Assembly: GCA_050485905.1 (NCBI GenBank) | Contig: JBJHCH010000032.1 | Span: forward strand, 1 to 31,043 | From: JAWLCA01 sp050485905 | GTDB taxonomy: Bacteria; Pseudomonadota; Alphaproteobacteria; Rhodobacterales; Rhodobacteraceae | DNA length: 31,043 nucleotides | Reading direction: 5' to 3' | Part shown: piece by piece, positions 1 through 7,387 of the stretch | Numbering within the stretch: the first letter of the stretch is position 1 | How the letters are laid out: each line of letters begins with the position of its first letter | The notes under the pieces: generated by a model | What the model saw: only the letters and a program-made list of their open reading frames with translations | Database searches by the model: none | Told to the model about the DNA's origin: nothing | Position numbers and translations under genes: made by a program

Positions 1-769
1 ACCGTTCGATCACGAGCATGAACCCGATTGAGGGCACGAGCAGGATCAGCGCCGTGATGGCGGCAATCTGGAAGTTCCCGCCCATGCTGGCATTGAACAT
101 CAATAGCGGCAGGGTCGTGATATCCGGCGCGCCGACGAAAAGGGTTCCGGTGAACTCGTCGATACTGTCCAGAAATACGAAGATCGATGCAGCCATCAGA
201 CCCGGCAATGCCTGTGGCAGACTGATGTCTATAAACGCACGCACCGGTCCGGCGCCCATGTTGCGCGCGGCCTCCTCCATTGTGCGGTCCACTGACGCGA
301 ACGATGCCGTGGCGATCCACACGGCGTAGACCAGACCGGGAAGGCTGTGCACAAGCACGACGCCGATATAGGTGCCGTTCAAGCCCAGACCGTAGAAAAC
401 TGCGGCAATGTTGATGAAGATCGGCAGGCTGGGAAACGCTTGAGGAAGAAGGAAGATCAGCATGATTGCCGTGCGACCGGGCAGGCGCAGCCGGGCTAGT
501 GCATAGCCGGCCGGGATCGCAAGGATCATCGAAAGCGCGACGGTCGCAAGGGCGATTCCGACGGAGTTGCCCATCGCCTCCCATGCCCCGGCGCGCGGGC
601 GGAAGACCCGCTCCCAGAATTCAAAGCCCCACTGGGTCGGCAGCCTGTTGGGGAAGAACCAGCGTTCGGCAAAGGCCCAGATGAACAGGTTGAGCAGCGG
701 GCCGAAGACCACGAAGGCCACGAAGCCCAGCAGCGAGGCCCGAAGGATCAGCATCGGAATCGACCTCAT
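1..769 (-). CDS. ABC transporter inner-membrane permease 2 (C-terminus outside window)
   Basis: This is the second permease of a binding-protein-dependent importer; about 256 residues are present and the C-terminus lies beyond base 1. Translation gives hydrophobic segments and, near positions 205-280, the EAA-type cytoplasmic loop (EEAARNMGAGPVRAFIDISL, followed by PQALPG) that contacts the ATPase, as in PotC/CysW-type (MetI-like) permeases. The ATG at 769-767 overlaps the TGA of the preceding permease (768-766) as ATGA, so the two are probably translationally coupled. It is the last visible gene of the minus-strand operon ATPase, binding protein, permease, permease. The substrate cannot be read from sequence; the family covers polyamines, iron, phosphonates and some sugars. 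Confidence 0.9.
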   Translation of the reverse strand, partial: MRSIPMLILRASLLGFVAFVVFGPLLNLFIWAFAERWFFPNRLPTQWGFEFWERVFRPRAGAWEAMGNSVGIALATVALSMILAIPAGYALARLRLPGRTAIMLIFLLPQAFPSLPIFINIAAVFYGLGLNGTYIGVVLVHSLPGLVYAVWIATASFASVDRTMEEAARNMGAGPVRAFIDISLPQALPGLMAASIFVFLDSIDEFTGTLFVGAPDITTLPLLMFNASMGGNFQIAAITALILLVPSIGFMLVIER

Positions 770-1662
770 CCGGTGCGGTCCTTCAGCGTGGTGCGCAGGT
801 AGATCACGGCTGCCACAGCGGTGATCATATAGGAGAAGATCCCCAGGGCATTCGCCACGGGGTAGTCACCGAAGTAGGTCACCCTATGCGCCATCATCGA
901 GGTCATCATCGTGGGATTGCCTGCAATCACCATCATCGGCACTGACAGGACGGAGAAGATCGTGACCAGCGACAGGATCAGGCCAACCATCAGCGTCGGC
1001 CGCACCTGCGGCAGAACGATCTCGAACAGAACCCGCAACCGGCCGGCACCCAGGTTGCGACCCGCCTCGATGGTCGAGCGATCAAGAGATGCCATCGCCC
1101 CCGCAAGAAGCAGGGTCACGAAGGGCACCTGCTTCCACGCGAAGGTGAGGATCAGACCGCGCCAATCGAGCAGGCTGGCTGCCTGGGCGGGGTCCAGCAG
1201 GCCCAGTTCCACCAGGCCGCTGTTCAGCATGCCGTTGCGCGCAAGGAACGAGCGCGCTGACTGGCCTGCCACGATGAAGGGTATGAATAGCGGCCACCTG
1301 TAAAGCCACTTGAGAACTGCAACTGTTGCAGGTGATGTGCCGAGCGTCAGATACCCGGCAATCGCAATCGAAACCGCAGCCGTCAGTGCAAGCGACCCGG
1401 CGGCGACGCCAATCGAGAAGATCACATCGCGTCCATAGAACTCCCAAGCCTTGGCGACATGCTCCAGCGTCGGACCGCCATCCGATTCCGTGAAGGCCGT
1501 CACGATTGAGCGAAGCAATGGCCAGGCGTAGAGAAGCGCAATCGCGGTCAGAGCCGGCAGCACGAGAAGTGGCCCGGCGAAGCGCTCCGCCGGGCTGCGT
1601 GAAATCATGAAACCTGCGCGGGGCGCTGGCGACATCTCTGCCTTGTCTTCTCCACCGCGCAT
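766..1662 (-). CDS. ABC transporter inner-membrane permease 1
   Basis: This is a membrane permease of about 298 residues with a long first transmembrane segment (LLVLPALTAIALLYAWPLL) and the EAA loop (IEAGRNLGAGRLRVLFEIVL, followed by PQVRP), typical of PotB/CysT-type permeases. An open frame extends upstream to an ATG at 1701, but that start would overlap the binding-protein gene by 32 bases. I prefer the ATG at 1662, just after the binding-protein stop (1672-1670). The ATG at 1635, preceded by GGAGAAG, is an equally serious option. It pairs with the permease encoded immediately downstream to form the transmembrane channel of the importer. Confidence 0.9.
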   Translation of the reverse strand: MRGGEDKAEMSPAPRAGFMISRSPAERFAGPLLVLPALTAIALLYAWPLLRSIVTAFTESDGGPTLEHVAKAWEFYGRDVIFSIGVAAGSLALTAAVSIAIAGYLTLGTSPATVAVLKWLYRWPLFIPFIVAGQSARSFLARNGMLNSGLVELGLLDPAQAASLLDWRGLILTFAWKQVPFVTLLLAGAMASLDRSTIEAGRNLGAGRLRVLFEIVLPQVRPTLMVGLILSLVTIFSVLSVPMMVIAGNPTMMTSMMAHRVTYFGDYPVANALGIFSYMITAVAAVIYLRTTLKDRTG

Positions 1663-1669
1663 CTTGCGT

Positions 1670-2803
1670 TCAACGGGCGACGCTGCGCTCGTAGGCTTCA
1701 AGTATCGCCGTGAAGTACGGAGCCTGCGGCATCGATACGCCCAGATTTGACAGGGTTTCCGGGTCTACGTCTGCGTAAAGCCGCGCCCATTCTTCGTCAG
1801 TCAGATGCTCGCGCACATGCTCGGCGTCGATCCCCGGAAACCAATTGAAGCGGCGCACGATGCCCTCTGCCTGGATCTCGGGACTGGTGGCGAATTCGAT
1901 GAACTTCAGTGCAAGCTCTTCGTTGGGCGCCTTCTCCGGGAGGACATAATACATGGGCTGGCCGGGCAGACCGGGTTCCAGCATGGCAAGCTTCATCTCC
2001 GGGTTCAGGCGGCCGTCGGCAACCCAAGTGTAGAACATGTCCATCCACACCGGGCCTATCGCGATCTCGCCACGGTTCAGCGCGTCCATGGTACCCGCAT
2101 TGCCGGGCGTCATGGTGACCGTCTCGTTGAAGCTCCGAAGCTTATCCAGCGCCGCCTGCCATTCGGCCTCGACGCCCTCGACGAAGGGGCCGTTGCGGAG
2201 CTGGTCGGCCATGTCGGTAAAGGCGTAGAGCCAGCCAAAGGTGAAGCCGACACCAGACATGCCGCCGGTGATTCCGTTGTAGCCGAACTTGCCTGGGTTT
2301 TCTTCGGCCCAGGCGACCAGTTCTTCAAACGAGCCGGGCACATCACTGATCTGCGACGGATCATATGCCAGCGCGATCTGGCTGTGGAACATCGGCATCA
2401 CGCGCCCTGAGACGTCCACGCCAAGCGCAATCTCGGCCGTGTCGCGCGTGACCATGTCGCCGGTCTCGATCTGATCGCGGTATTCGGCGATCAGTCCTTC
2501 GTCTGCCATCTGGCCAGCCATCCGCTGGTGAACGACCGCAACGTCGATGTCGACGGTTTCAGCACTCGCCTGTGCCGCAAGGCGTTCATAGATCGCCTGG
2601 CTTCCACCATCGCCCGGTCCGGTTCCCAGCGCGCGCACGGTCACGCCGGGGTTTTCGGCCTCGAACCGGGGGGCCAGGAAGTCATTGATGTAGTCCACCA
2701 TGTTGGTGTCGCCGGCCGTGGCGACGGTAAGCGTCTGCGCGGATGCAGGTATCGCCAGCGCGCCGGCCACCATCAGCCCAGTGAAGAAAGGGGTCAGTTT
2801 CAT
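1670..2803 (-). CDS. Periplasmic solute-binding protein of ABC importer
   Basis: This 377-residue secreted protein begins with a signal peptide (MKLTPFFTGLMVAGALAIP, cleavage likely after ASA-Q). The body reads as a family-1 extracellular solute-binding protein: an N-terminal beta strand (LTVATAGDTNMVDYINDFL), a segment of the type FEAENPGV, and a C-terminal lobe with FIEFATSPEIQAEG. These are seen in PotD/Fe-type and sugar-type binding proteins. Its ATG (2803-2801) overlaps the stop of the ATPase gene as ATGA, and its stop lies 8 bases from the chosen start of permease 1. It would capture the substrate in the periplasm and dock on the two permeases. The substrate is unknown; control by a LacI-type protein hints at a sugar, polyol or related carbon source. 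Confidence 0.88.
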   Translation of the reverse strand: MKLTPFFTGLMVAGALAIPASAQTLTVATAGDTNMVDYINDFLAPRFEAENPGVTVRALGTGPGDGGSQAIYERLAAQASAETVDIDVAVVHQRMAGQMADEGLIAEYRDQIETGDMVTRDTAEIALGVDVSGRVMPMFHSQIALAYDPSQISDVPGSFEELVAWAEENPGKFGYNGITGGMSGVGFTFGWLYAFTDMADQLRNGPFVEGVEAEWQAALDKLRSFNETVTMTPGNAGTMDALNRGEIAIGPVWMDMFYTWVADGRLNPEMKLAMLEPGLPGQPMYYVLPEKAPNEELALKFIEFATSPEIQAEGIVRRFNWFPGIDAEHVREHLTDEEWARLYADVDPETLSNLGVSMPQAPYFTAILEAYERSVAR

Positions 2804-3828
2804 TGAACGGATCCTTGTCGAACGAGGGGTTGAGGCTCGGGTGCGAGCCGTTCGTCGGCCCCGAAGCGGATCAGGGCCTCTGTCGGTACCGCAACATGGG
2901 CTGCGGCACCGATGGCGAGCGACCGATCACCATGACCGGTCAGAATTCCGTGTTCGGTCGAAAGCGTGACGACCCATGCACCGCCGGTGTAGGCACAATC
3001 CTCCACCTGGCCGGCTGCGCAGAATCCGGCTTCTGTGGGATCGGCCGAGACCCGCGCATCCCGGCTGCGAAAGCCGACCCGTGCGGTGCCGTCTGCGGCG
3101 CGGTGCAGAATGTTGTCGACACCAAGGAACGCCGCAGTCTCTTCGTCGGCCGGGCGCTGATACAGATCTTCGGGCGTCGCCACCTGGATCAGCCGCCCGT
3201 CGCGCAGTACCGCGATCTGGTCGGCCATCGCCATTGCCTCTTCCTGATCATGGGTCACCATCACGGTGGTGATCCCAAGTTTGCGCTGCAGCTTCCGAAG
3301 CTCTGATCTGAGGGATCGCCGGATCGCCGCATCAAGGTTCGAGAGCGGCTCGTCAAGCAGCAGCACCGGAGGATCGATGATGAGCGCACGTCCGAGTGCA
3401 ATCCGCTGCCGCTGGCCGCCGGAAAGGCTGGCGACCGAACGATTGGCGAAATCCGGCAAGCCGAGCAGATCAAGCATGTCTGCGATCCGTCTATCGCGCT
3501 CTGCCCGGGATACGCCGCGAAGCCGCAAGGGGTAGCCCAGATTGCCGCCGACCGTCATGTGCGGCCAAAGCGCGTAGGATTGGAACACCATCGCGGTTTG
3601 CCGGCTCTCTGGTTGCAACCCGGTAATCGAGTGCTCCCCCAAGCGGATGTCCCCGCCGCTAGGCGCCGCGAATCCGGCAATGCTGCGCAGAAGCGTGGTC
3701 TTTCCGCAGCCTGAAGGGCCCAGAAGGCACATGAAGCTGCCCGGCGCGACATCCAGGGTCACGTTGTCTAGGATAAGGGCGCCGCCCAATTCGACGCGAA
3801 CATCCCTGATTTGTAGTCGCTCCCCCAA
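2800..3828 (-). CDS. ABC importer ATPase (PotA/UgpC type), likely TTG start
   Basis: This is the energy-coupling ATPase. In the 342-residue form the Walker A motif GPSGCGKT lies at about 37-44, the signature LSGGQ at 135-139, Walker B LLLDEP ends near 161, and VMVTHDQEEA carries the switch histidine. A C-terminal extension of about 110 residues fits the TOBE-type regulatory domain of PotA/UgpC proteins. The start is decided by the ribosome site: GGGAGGGG (minus strand, 3841-3834) sits five bases before a TTG at 3828-3826. The upstream ATGs at 3858 and 3888 have no such site, and using them would put the operator at 3844-3857 inside the coding region. It is the first gene of the operon and is divergent from the LacI-type gene. 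Confidence 0.9.
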   Translation of the reverse strand: MGERLQIRDVRVELGGALILDNVTLDVAPGSFMCLLGPSGCGKTTLLRSIAGFAAPSGGDIRLGEHSITGLQPESRQTAMVFQSYALWPHMTVGGNLGYPLRLRGVSRAERDRRIADMLDLLGLPDFANRSVASLSGGQRQRIALGRALIIDPPVLLLDEPLSNLDAAIRRSLRSELRKLQRKLGITTVMVTHDQEEAMAMADQIAVLRDGRLIQVATPEDLYQRPADEETAAFLGVDNILHRAADGTARVGFRSRDARVSADPTEAGFCAAGQVEDCAYTGGAWVVTLSTEHGILTGHGDRSLAIGAAAHVAVPTEALIRFGADERLAPEPQPLVRQGSVQ

Positions 3829-3843
3829 CGCTGCCCCTCCCGT

Positions 3844-3857
3844 TGCACGCGCGTGCA
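3844..3857. promoter_or_regulatory. Operator 1: perfect 14-bp palindrome TGCACGCGCGTGCA
   Basis: This perfect palindrome lies at the predicted transcription start of the ABC operon and just upstream of its ribosome site. A near-identical copy sits 84 bp away at 3928-3941. A CG-centred palindrome next to a LacI-family gene is the usual form of a LacI-family operator, so it is most likely the site for the regulator encoded at 3958. Confidence 0.75.
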
Positions 3858-3859
3858 TA

Positions 3860-3888
3860 ACTATGTGTGGATTGTAACGGAATCGCAA
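3860..3888 (-). promoter_or_regulatory. Predicted promoter of the ABC operon
   Basis: On the minus strand, a -35 TTGCGA (3888-3883) and a -10 CATAGT (3865-3860) are separated by 17 bp. Transcription would begin near 3853, inside operator 1, so repressor binding would block initiation. The hexamers are moderate matches; the position relative to the operator adds support. Confidence 0.45.
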
Positions 3889-3900
3889 AACTTTTTTGTG

Positions 3901-3928
3901 TTGACGATGAACTTTCTGAGCTCAGAAT
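3901..3928 (+). promoter_or_regulatory. Predicted promoter of the LacI-type gene
   Basis: TTGACG (3901-3906) and CAGAAT (3923-3928) are separated by 16 bp. The predicted start near 3935 falls in operator 2, which suggests autorepression. The two divergent promoters are back to back, with 12 bp between their -35 elements. Confidence 0.45.
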
Positions 3929-3941
3929 GCACGCGTGTGCA
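3928..3941. promoter_or_regulatory. Operator 2: near-perfect palindrome TGCACGCGTGTGCA
   Basis: It differs from operator 1 at a single base. Its centre is 84 bp from that of operator 1, about eight turns of B-DNA, so both would face the same side of the helix. It overlaps the predicted -10/start region of the LacI-type gene. Confidence 0.7.
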
Positions 3942-3957
3942 GATCGGGAAGAGCCAT

Positions 3958-4935
3958 ATGCGCGTGACAGCAGAAGATGTGGCAAGGATCGCAGGCGTGT
4001 CGCGCTCGGCCGTTTCGCGGGCGTTCACGGATGGGGCGAGCGTTGCGCCCGAAACCCGCGCCCATATTCAGGCGATCGCGCTGCAACTTGGCTATCGGCC
4101 GAACCTAATCGCGCGCGGGCTTACGGGCGGGCGAACCGGGCTTGTTGCAGTAGTTATCGGCAGTGTTTCGGGGCCGTTCGAATCCTACCTGCTCGACCAC
4201 CTGAGCGCCGCGATCCGCGATGCAGGTCTGTTGCCTCTGCTGCTGTCGCAGTCCGACAGAAACCTCGCCGACCGTTCGGTTGATGAAGCCCTTCGCTATC
4301 AGGTCGATGGTGCCATTGTCGCTGCGGGATCGATCAGTGCCGATCTGGCCGGGCGCTGCGCAAAGGTTGGCGTGCCCTTGCTGATGATCGGGCGTCTGGT
4401 GGACGGGATCGATGCGGTTTTGTGCGACAATGCGATGGGGGTCGAGGGGCTGGTGGCTCGGCTGGTCGCACAGGGCCGGAGACGCCTTGCATGGATCGGC
4501 GGCTTTGCCGAGACCTTCTCGGAGCGCGAGCGGTCGGAGGTGTTCCAGTCCGCGCTCGCCGCGCGTGGTCTTCAGCCCGCCGGGTTGGGTCGCGGAACCT
4601 ATACGGTCGAAAGCGGGCTCGCGCAGGCGCTGACGTTGTTGACGGGGCCGGAACCCCCCGATGCTATCCTGTGCGGCAACGATGCGATGGCCATCGGTGC
4701 GCTGGCTGCCGCCCGAAGGCTGAAGATCGACGTGCCCGATGCGCTGGCAGTAACGGGCTTCGATGACATTCCGGCCGCGGGCTGGGACATGGTTCGCCTG
4801 ACGACAGCGCGCACGCCAGTGCCTGCAATGGCGGCTGCGGCGGTTGCGCGATTGTCCGAGCGGATCGCGACCCCTGATCTTCCACCGGAAATGATCAGGA
4901 TCGCGCCCGAGCTTTGCCTCCGAGACACAGGATAG
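3958..4935 (+). CDS. LacI-family transcriptional regulator
   Basis: This 325-residue repressor starts with a LacI helix-turn-helix (VTAEDVARIAGVSRSAVSRA, residues about 3-22) and the hinge-like segment LGYRPNLIARGLTGGRTG. A periplasmic-binding-protein-like effector domain follows, with the typical ILCGNDAMAIGALAAARR and VTGFDDIPAAG segments. An open frame extends back to an ATG at 3853, but the ATG at 3958, preceded by GGGAAGAG, gives the standard LacI N-terminus and leaves operator 2 outside the gene. Its likely targets are the two palindromes between it and the divergent ABC operon. The effector is presumably the transported substrate or a derivative, which cannot be named. Confidence 0.92.
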   Translation: MRVTAEDVARIAGVSRSAVSRAFTDGASVAPETRAHIQAIALQLGYRPNLIARGLTGGRTGLVAVVIGSVSGPFESYLLDHLSAAIRDAGLLPLLLSQSDRNLADRSVDEALRYQVDGAIVAAGSISADLAGRCAKVGVPLLMIGRLVDGIDAVLCDNAMGVEGLVARLVAQGRRRLAWIGGFAETFSERERSEVFQSALAARGLQPAGLGRGTYTVESGLAQALTLLTGPEPPDAILCGNDAMAIGALAAARRLKIDVPDALAVTGFDDIPAAGWDMVRLTTARTPVPAMAAAAVARLSERIATPDLPPEMIRIAPELCLRDTG

Positions 4936-4963
4936 CGCGGAAACCCGCGTCTCGCCCGCGACT

Positions 4964-5010
4964 GAAACAATCGAAACCCGCAGCGGGCATCGGCGCAGTC
5001 CGCCCGAAAC
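4964..5010 (+). promoter_or_regulatory. Triple-GAAAC element A, upstream of OsmC gene
   Basis: GAAAC occurs at 4964-4968, 4973-4977 and 5006-5010. The same geometry (GAAAC-N4-GAAAC-N28-GAAAC) recurs in front of three other genes in this window. Here the last box ends 96 nt before the OsmC start, about 45 nt farther than in the other three. Confidence 0.55.
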
Positions 5011-5106
5011 CTGCCGGGGCTATTCCGTGGTGGTCGGACGCAGCGTGGGGAGCCAACGGCCCCGACAGCAGCGTGATCCGCAAACACACCAAGGAGAGCA
5101 TAACCA

Positions 5107-5691
5107 ATGACCACCACCGCCACCCTCGACAGACCGACCAAGGCGCCGCTGAACGGCGTCGACACCCCCACGCTTCTGGCCACGATCAACGCGGTCGCCG
5201 GGGCGCCTGAACTGGCGCAGTTCCGGTTTCGCGCCCGCGCCCGCTGGGTCTCGGGCACCCATACCGCGATCACCGTCGACGATTTCGACGGCGCCGGCGG
5301 CACCCATCGCCGTGACACGCCGTTCGAGGCACATGGCGACCATCCCAAGGTTCTGGTCGGAAACGACAGCGGGCCTACCCCGGTCGAGTTCCTGTTGCAG
5401 GGGCTGGCGGCCTGCCTGACCGCCGGGATCGGGAACATCGCCGCGGTCCGCGGCATCGAACTGACCGAGGTCACCTCGATCGTCGAGGGCGACATCGACC
5501 TGCAGGGCATCCTCGGGATCGATGAGGGCGTTCGCAATGGCTACTCGGCCATCCGCGCCTCGTTCCGGATCCGCGGCCACGCCCCGGCCGAAGTGCTGCG
5601 CGGGATCGTGGAGCAGTCGCGCGCCCGTTCAGCCGTCTTTGACGTGCTGACGAAAGGCGTGCCGGTCAGCCTGCAGATCGATGCCGGCTGA
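5107..5691 (+). CDS. OsmC/Ohr-family peroxide-detoxification protein
   Basis: This 194-residue protein belongs to the OsmC-like family of small cytoplasmic thiol peroxidases or related proteins. The conserved central helix is visible as GPTPVEFLLQGLAACLTAGI, with the cysteine of AAC as candidate peroxidatic residue; an upstream KVLVGND strand and a downstream VEGDIDLQG strand also fit the fold. I did not identify a second cysteine, so the usual two-cysteine Ohr/OsmC chemistry is not certain, and the subfamily may be the YhfA/OsmC-like branch. AAGGAGAG lies just upstream of the ATG. The gene heads a probable plus-strand unit with a 57-residue protein and a flavin monooxygenase. Element A lies upstream. 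Confidence 0.88.
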   Translation: MTTTATLDRPTKAPLNGVDTPTLLATINAVAGAPELAQFRFRARARWVSGTHTAITVDDFDGAGGTHRRDTPFEAHGDHPKVLVGNDSGPTPVEFLLQGLAACLTAGIGNIAAVRGIELTEVTSIVEGDIDLQGILGIDEGVRNGYSAIRASFRIRGHAPAEVLRGIVEQSRARSAVFDVLTKGVPVSLQIDAG

Positions 5692-5718
5692 GCCAGCCTG
5701 ACAGCAAGGAGAGAGACG

Positions 5719-5892
5719 ATGAACGGAAAGACGCGCGGGCGCGCGATGAAGCGCCATGCCTTCGGGTTCGACGCGATCATGGCGCAGCCGGACTACCGCC
5801 GGTTCAACGACTGGTATGCGCGCACCAGCTTCTTCGCCCCCAAACGGGAGGAAATGGACGCTGTGTTCAGCCAGCCCGAGGGCCGGGAATAG
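5719..5892 (+). CDS. Small protein of 57 residues, unknown function
   Basis: This short open frame begins 27 bases after the OsmC stop and has a strong ribosome site (AAGGAGAGAG, about 8 bases before the ATG). The product is a charged soluble peptide with an aromatic middle (residues 24-40, DYRRFNDWYARTSFFAP) and no membrane segment or signal peptide. I do not recognise the family. The tight spacing, good ribosome site and codon use like its neighbours support a real gene. Its position suggests co-expression with OsmC and perhaps the monooxygenase. Confidence 0.65.
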   Translation: MNGKTRGRAMKRHAFGFDAIMAQPDYRRFNDWYARTSFFAPKREEMDAVFSQPEGRE

Positions 5893-5898
5893 CAGCAA

Positions 5899-5928
5899 CG
5901 GGGCCGGCGCGGCACAGCGCCGGCCCCG
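5899..5928 (+). terminator. Strong GC hairpin between the 57-residue gene and the monooxygenase
   Basis: CGGGGCCGGCGC (5899-5910) and GCGCCGGCCCCG (5917-5928) form a perfect 12-bp stem with a 6-base loop, starting 6 bases after the small gene's stop. No T-run follows, so it may be an attenuator, an mRNA-stabilising structure or a Rho-assisted terminator rather than a simple intrinsic terminator. Confidence 0.5.
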
Positions 5929-5949
5929 CACTTGACCGGGGATCGGAAA

Positions 5950-7179
5950 ATGCAGCGGACGGATGTTGCCATAGTCGGGGCGGGCCAGGCGGGCCTCGCG
6001 ATAAGCCGGTGCCTGCGGGATATTGGCATCGATCATCTGCTGGTCGAGCGCGGTGCGATGGCCGCACGCTGGCGCACCCAGAAATGGCACGCCCTGCAGC
6101 TTCTGACCCCGAACTGGATGACCCGGCTGCCGGGGCACCCGTACGACGGCCCGGACCCGGACGGCTTCATGACCCCGGCCGCGCTGGTGCAACTGTTGCA
6201 GGATTACGGGCGCGACGCGCCGGTGCAGACCGGCACCATGGTGCACCGGCTTTCCGCGCTTTGGGGGCGCTACCTGCTGGATACCGATCGGGGGCCGATC
6301 CTGGCGCGGAGCGTGGTGATCGCGACCGGGGCCTGCGACCGGCCGTGCCTGCCCGACTGGGCCGAGGGGTTGGGCGCCGGTGTGCATCGGCTCCACAGCA
6401 GCAGCTATGAACATCCGGGGGCGTTGCCCAGTGGCGGCGTGATGGTCGTCGGCGCCTCGGCCACGGGGGTGCAGATCGCGCGTGAGTTGCGTGCCGCGGG
6501 GCGCGAGGTGGTGCTGGCCGCGGGGCGGCACACACATATGCCGCGGCGCTATCGCGGGCAGGACATCTTTCGCTGGCTCGACCGTGCGGGCGTGCTGGCC
6601 GACCGCTGGGACGGGATGCGGGATATCGAGGCGGCGCGGCGGCAGCCGTCGCTGCAACTGAGCGGGCATGGGCCGGTCGATCTGGGGATACTGGCGCGGA
6701 TGGGGGTGCGGGTGACCGGCCGGGCGCTGGGGGCCGGGGCCGGGCGGGTCGTTCTTGGCGACAGCCTGGCGGGCGATCTGGCGGCGGCCGAGGCGCGGTG
6801 CCATCGGGTGCTGGCGCGGGTCGATGCGTTCATCGAGGGGGCCGGTCTTTCGGCCCCGGCCGATCCGGGGGCATGGCGGCGGCCGTTCAGGCCGCGCTCC
6901 TCCCCCCCGGCGCTTGACCTGAAGGCGCAGGGGATCGGGACGGTGATCTTTGCCACCGGCTATCGGCGCGATCATGGCTGGCTGGACCTGCCGGTTCTGG
7001 ACCGGCAGGGCGAGCTGATCCATGACGGGGGCGTGCTGCCGCTGCAGGGGCTTTATGCGCTGGGGCTGCGGTTCATGCGGCGGCGCAGTTCCAGTTTCAT
7101 CGACGGGGTCGGGCGGGATGCCGAGGATCTGGCTCTGCATATCGCCGGGTTCCTGGGGCAGGCGCGGCTGGCGGCCTGA
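5950..7179 (+). CDS. Flavin-dependent monooxygenase / FAD-NAD(P)-binding oxidoreductase
   Basis: This protein of about 409 residues has two dinucleotide-binding folds. The N-terminal one (VAIVGAGQAGLAISRCLRDI) binds FAD; the central one (VMVVGASATGVQIARELRAA) binds NAD(P)H. Near the C-terminus is the ATG motif IFATGYRRD typical of flavin-containing monooxygenases and related CzcO-like oxidoreductases. The segment WHALQLLTPNW matches the substrate-side region of that group. The ATG at 5950 is preferred; a TTG at 5932 would add six residues but sits against the hairpin at 5899-5928. The substrate is unknown. Association with OsmC suggests a redox-stress or xenobiotic role, which is inference only. 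Confidence 0.85.
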   Translation: MQRTDVAIVGAGQAGLAISRCLRDIGIDHLLVERGAMAARWRTQKWHALQLLTPNWMTRLPGHPYDGPDPDGFMTPAALVQLLQDYGRDAPVQTGTMVHRLSALWGRYLLDTDRGPILARSVVIATGACDRPCLPDWAEGLGAGVHRLHSSSYEHPGALPSGGVMVVGASATGVQIARELRAAGREVVLAAGRHTHMPRRYRGQDIFRWLDRAGVLADRWDGMRDIEAARRQPSLQLSGHGPVDLGILARMGVRVTGRALGAGAGRVVLGDSLAGDLAAAEARCHRVLARVDAFIEGAGLSAPADPGAWRRPFRPRSSPPALDLKAQGIGTVIFATGYRRDHGWLDLPVLDRQGELIHDGGVLPLQGLYALGLRFMRRRSSSFIDGVGRDAEDLALHIAGFLGQARLAA

Positions 7180-7193
7180 GGCCGGAATCCGGG

Positions 7194-7213
7194 TTTGGGC
7201 ACGCGTGCCCAAA
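7194..7213. repeat. Perfect 20-bp palindrome downstream of the monooxygenase
   Basis: TTTGGGCACGCGTGCCCAAA is a perfect palindrome 14 bases after the monooxygenase stop. Neither strand has a trailing T-run, so it is a poor intrinsic terminator. It could be a protein-binding site or a transcript-end structure. Confidence 0.6.
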
Positions 7214-7387
7214 AAGTCATCCCATTGAAATTCCAGCAAATCCCATTTTTTGTTTACCTGCCCTTAACTGTTGGCACGCTGCCTGGACGTGGAAGGGCGG
7301 CCCCCGCCGGTGCGGCAGGCCGCTTACCGGATATGGTGCGGGGCGCACGCCGTTGCCACCGCGATGAGCGGAGTTGGATTGGCTGCT

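Noticed and set aside
5629..7239. 536-codon minus-strand open frame opposite OsmC and the monooxygenase
   Set aside because: Low-complexity Pro/Arg/His-rich product with no family resemblance; it is the high-GC antisense shadow of well-supported genes.
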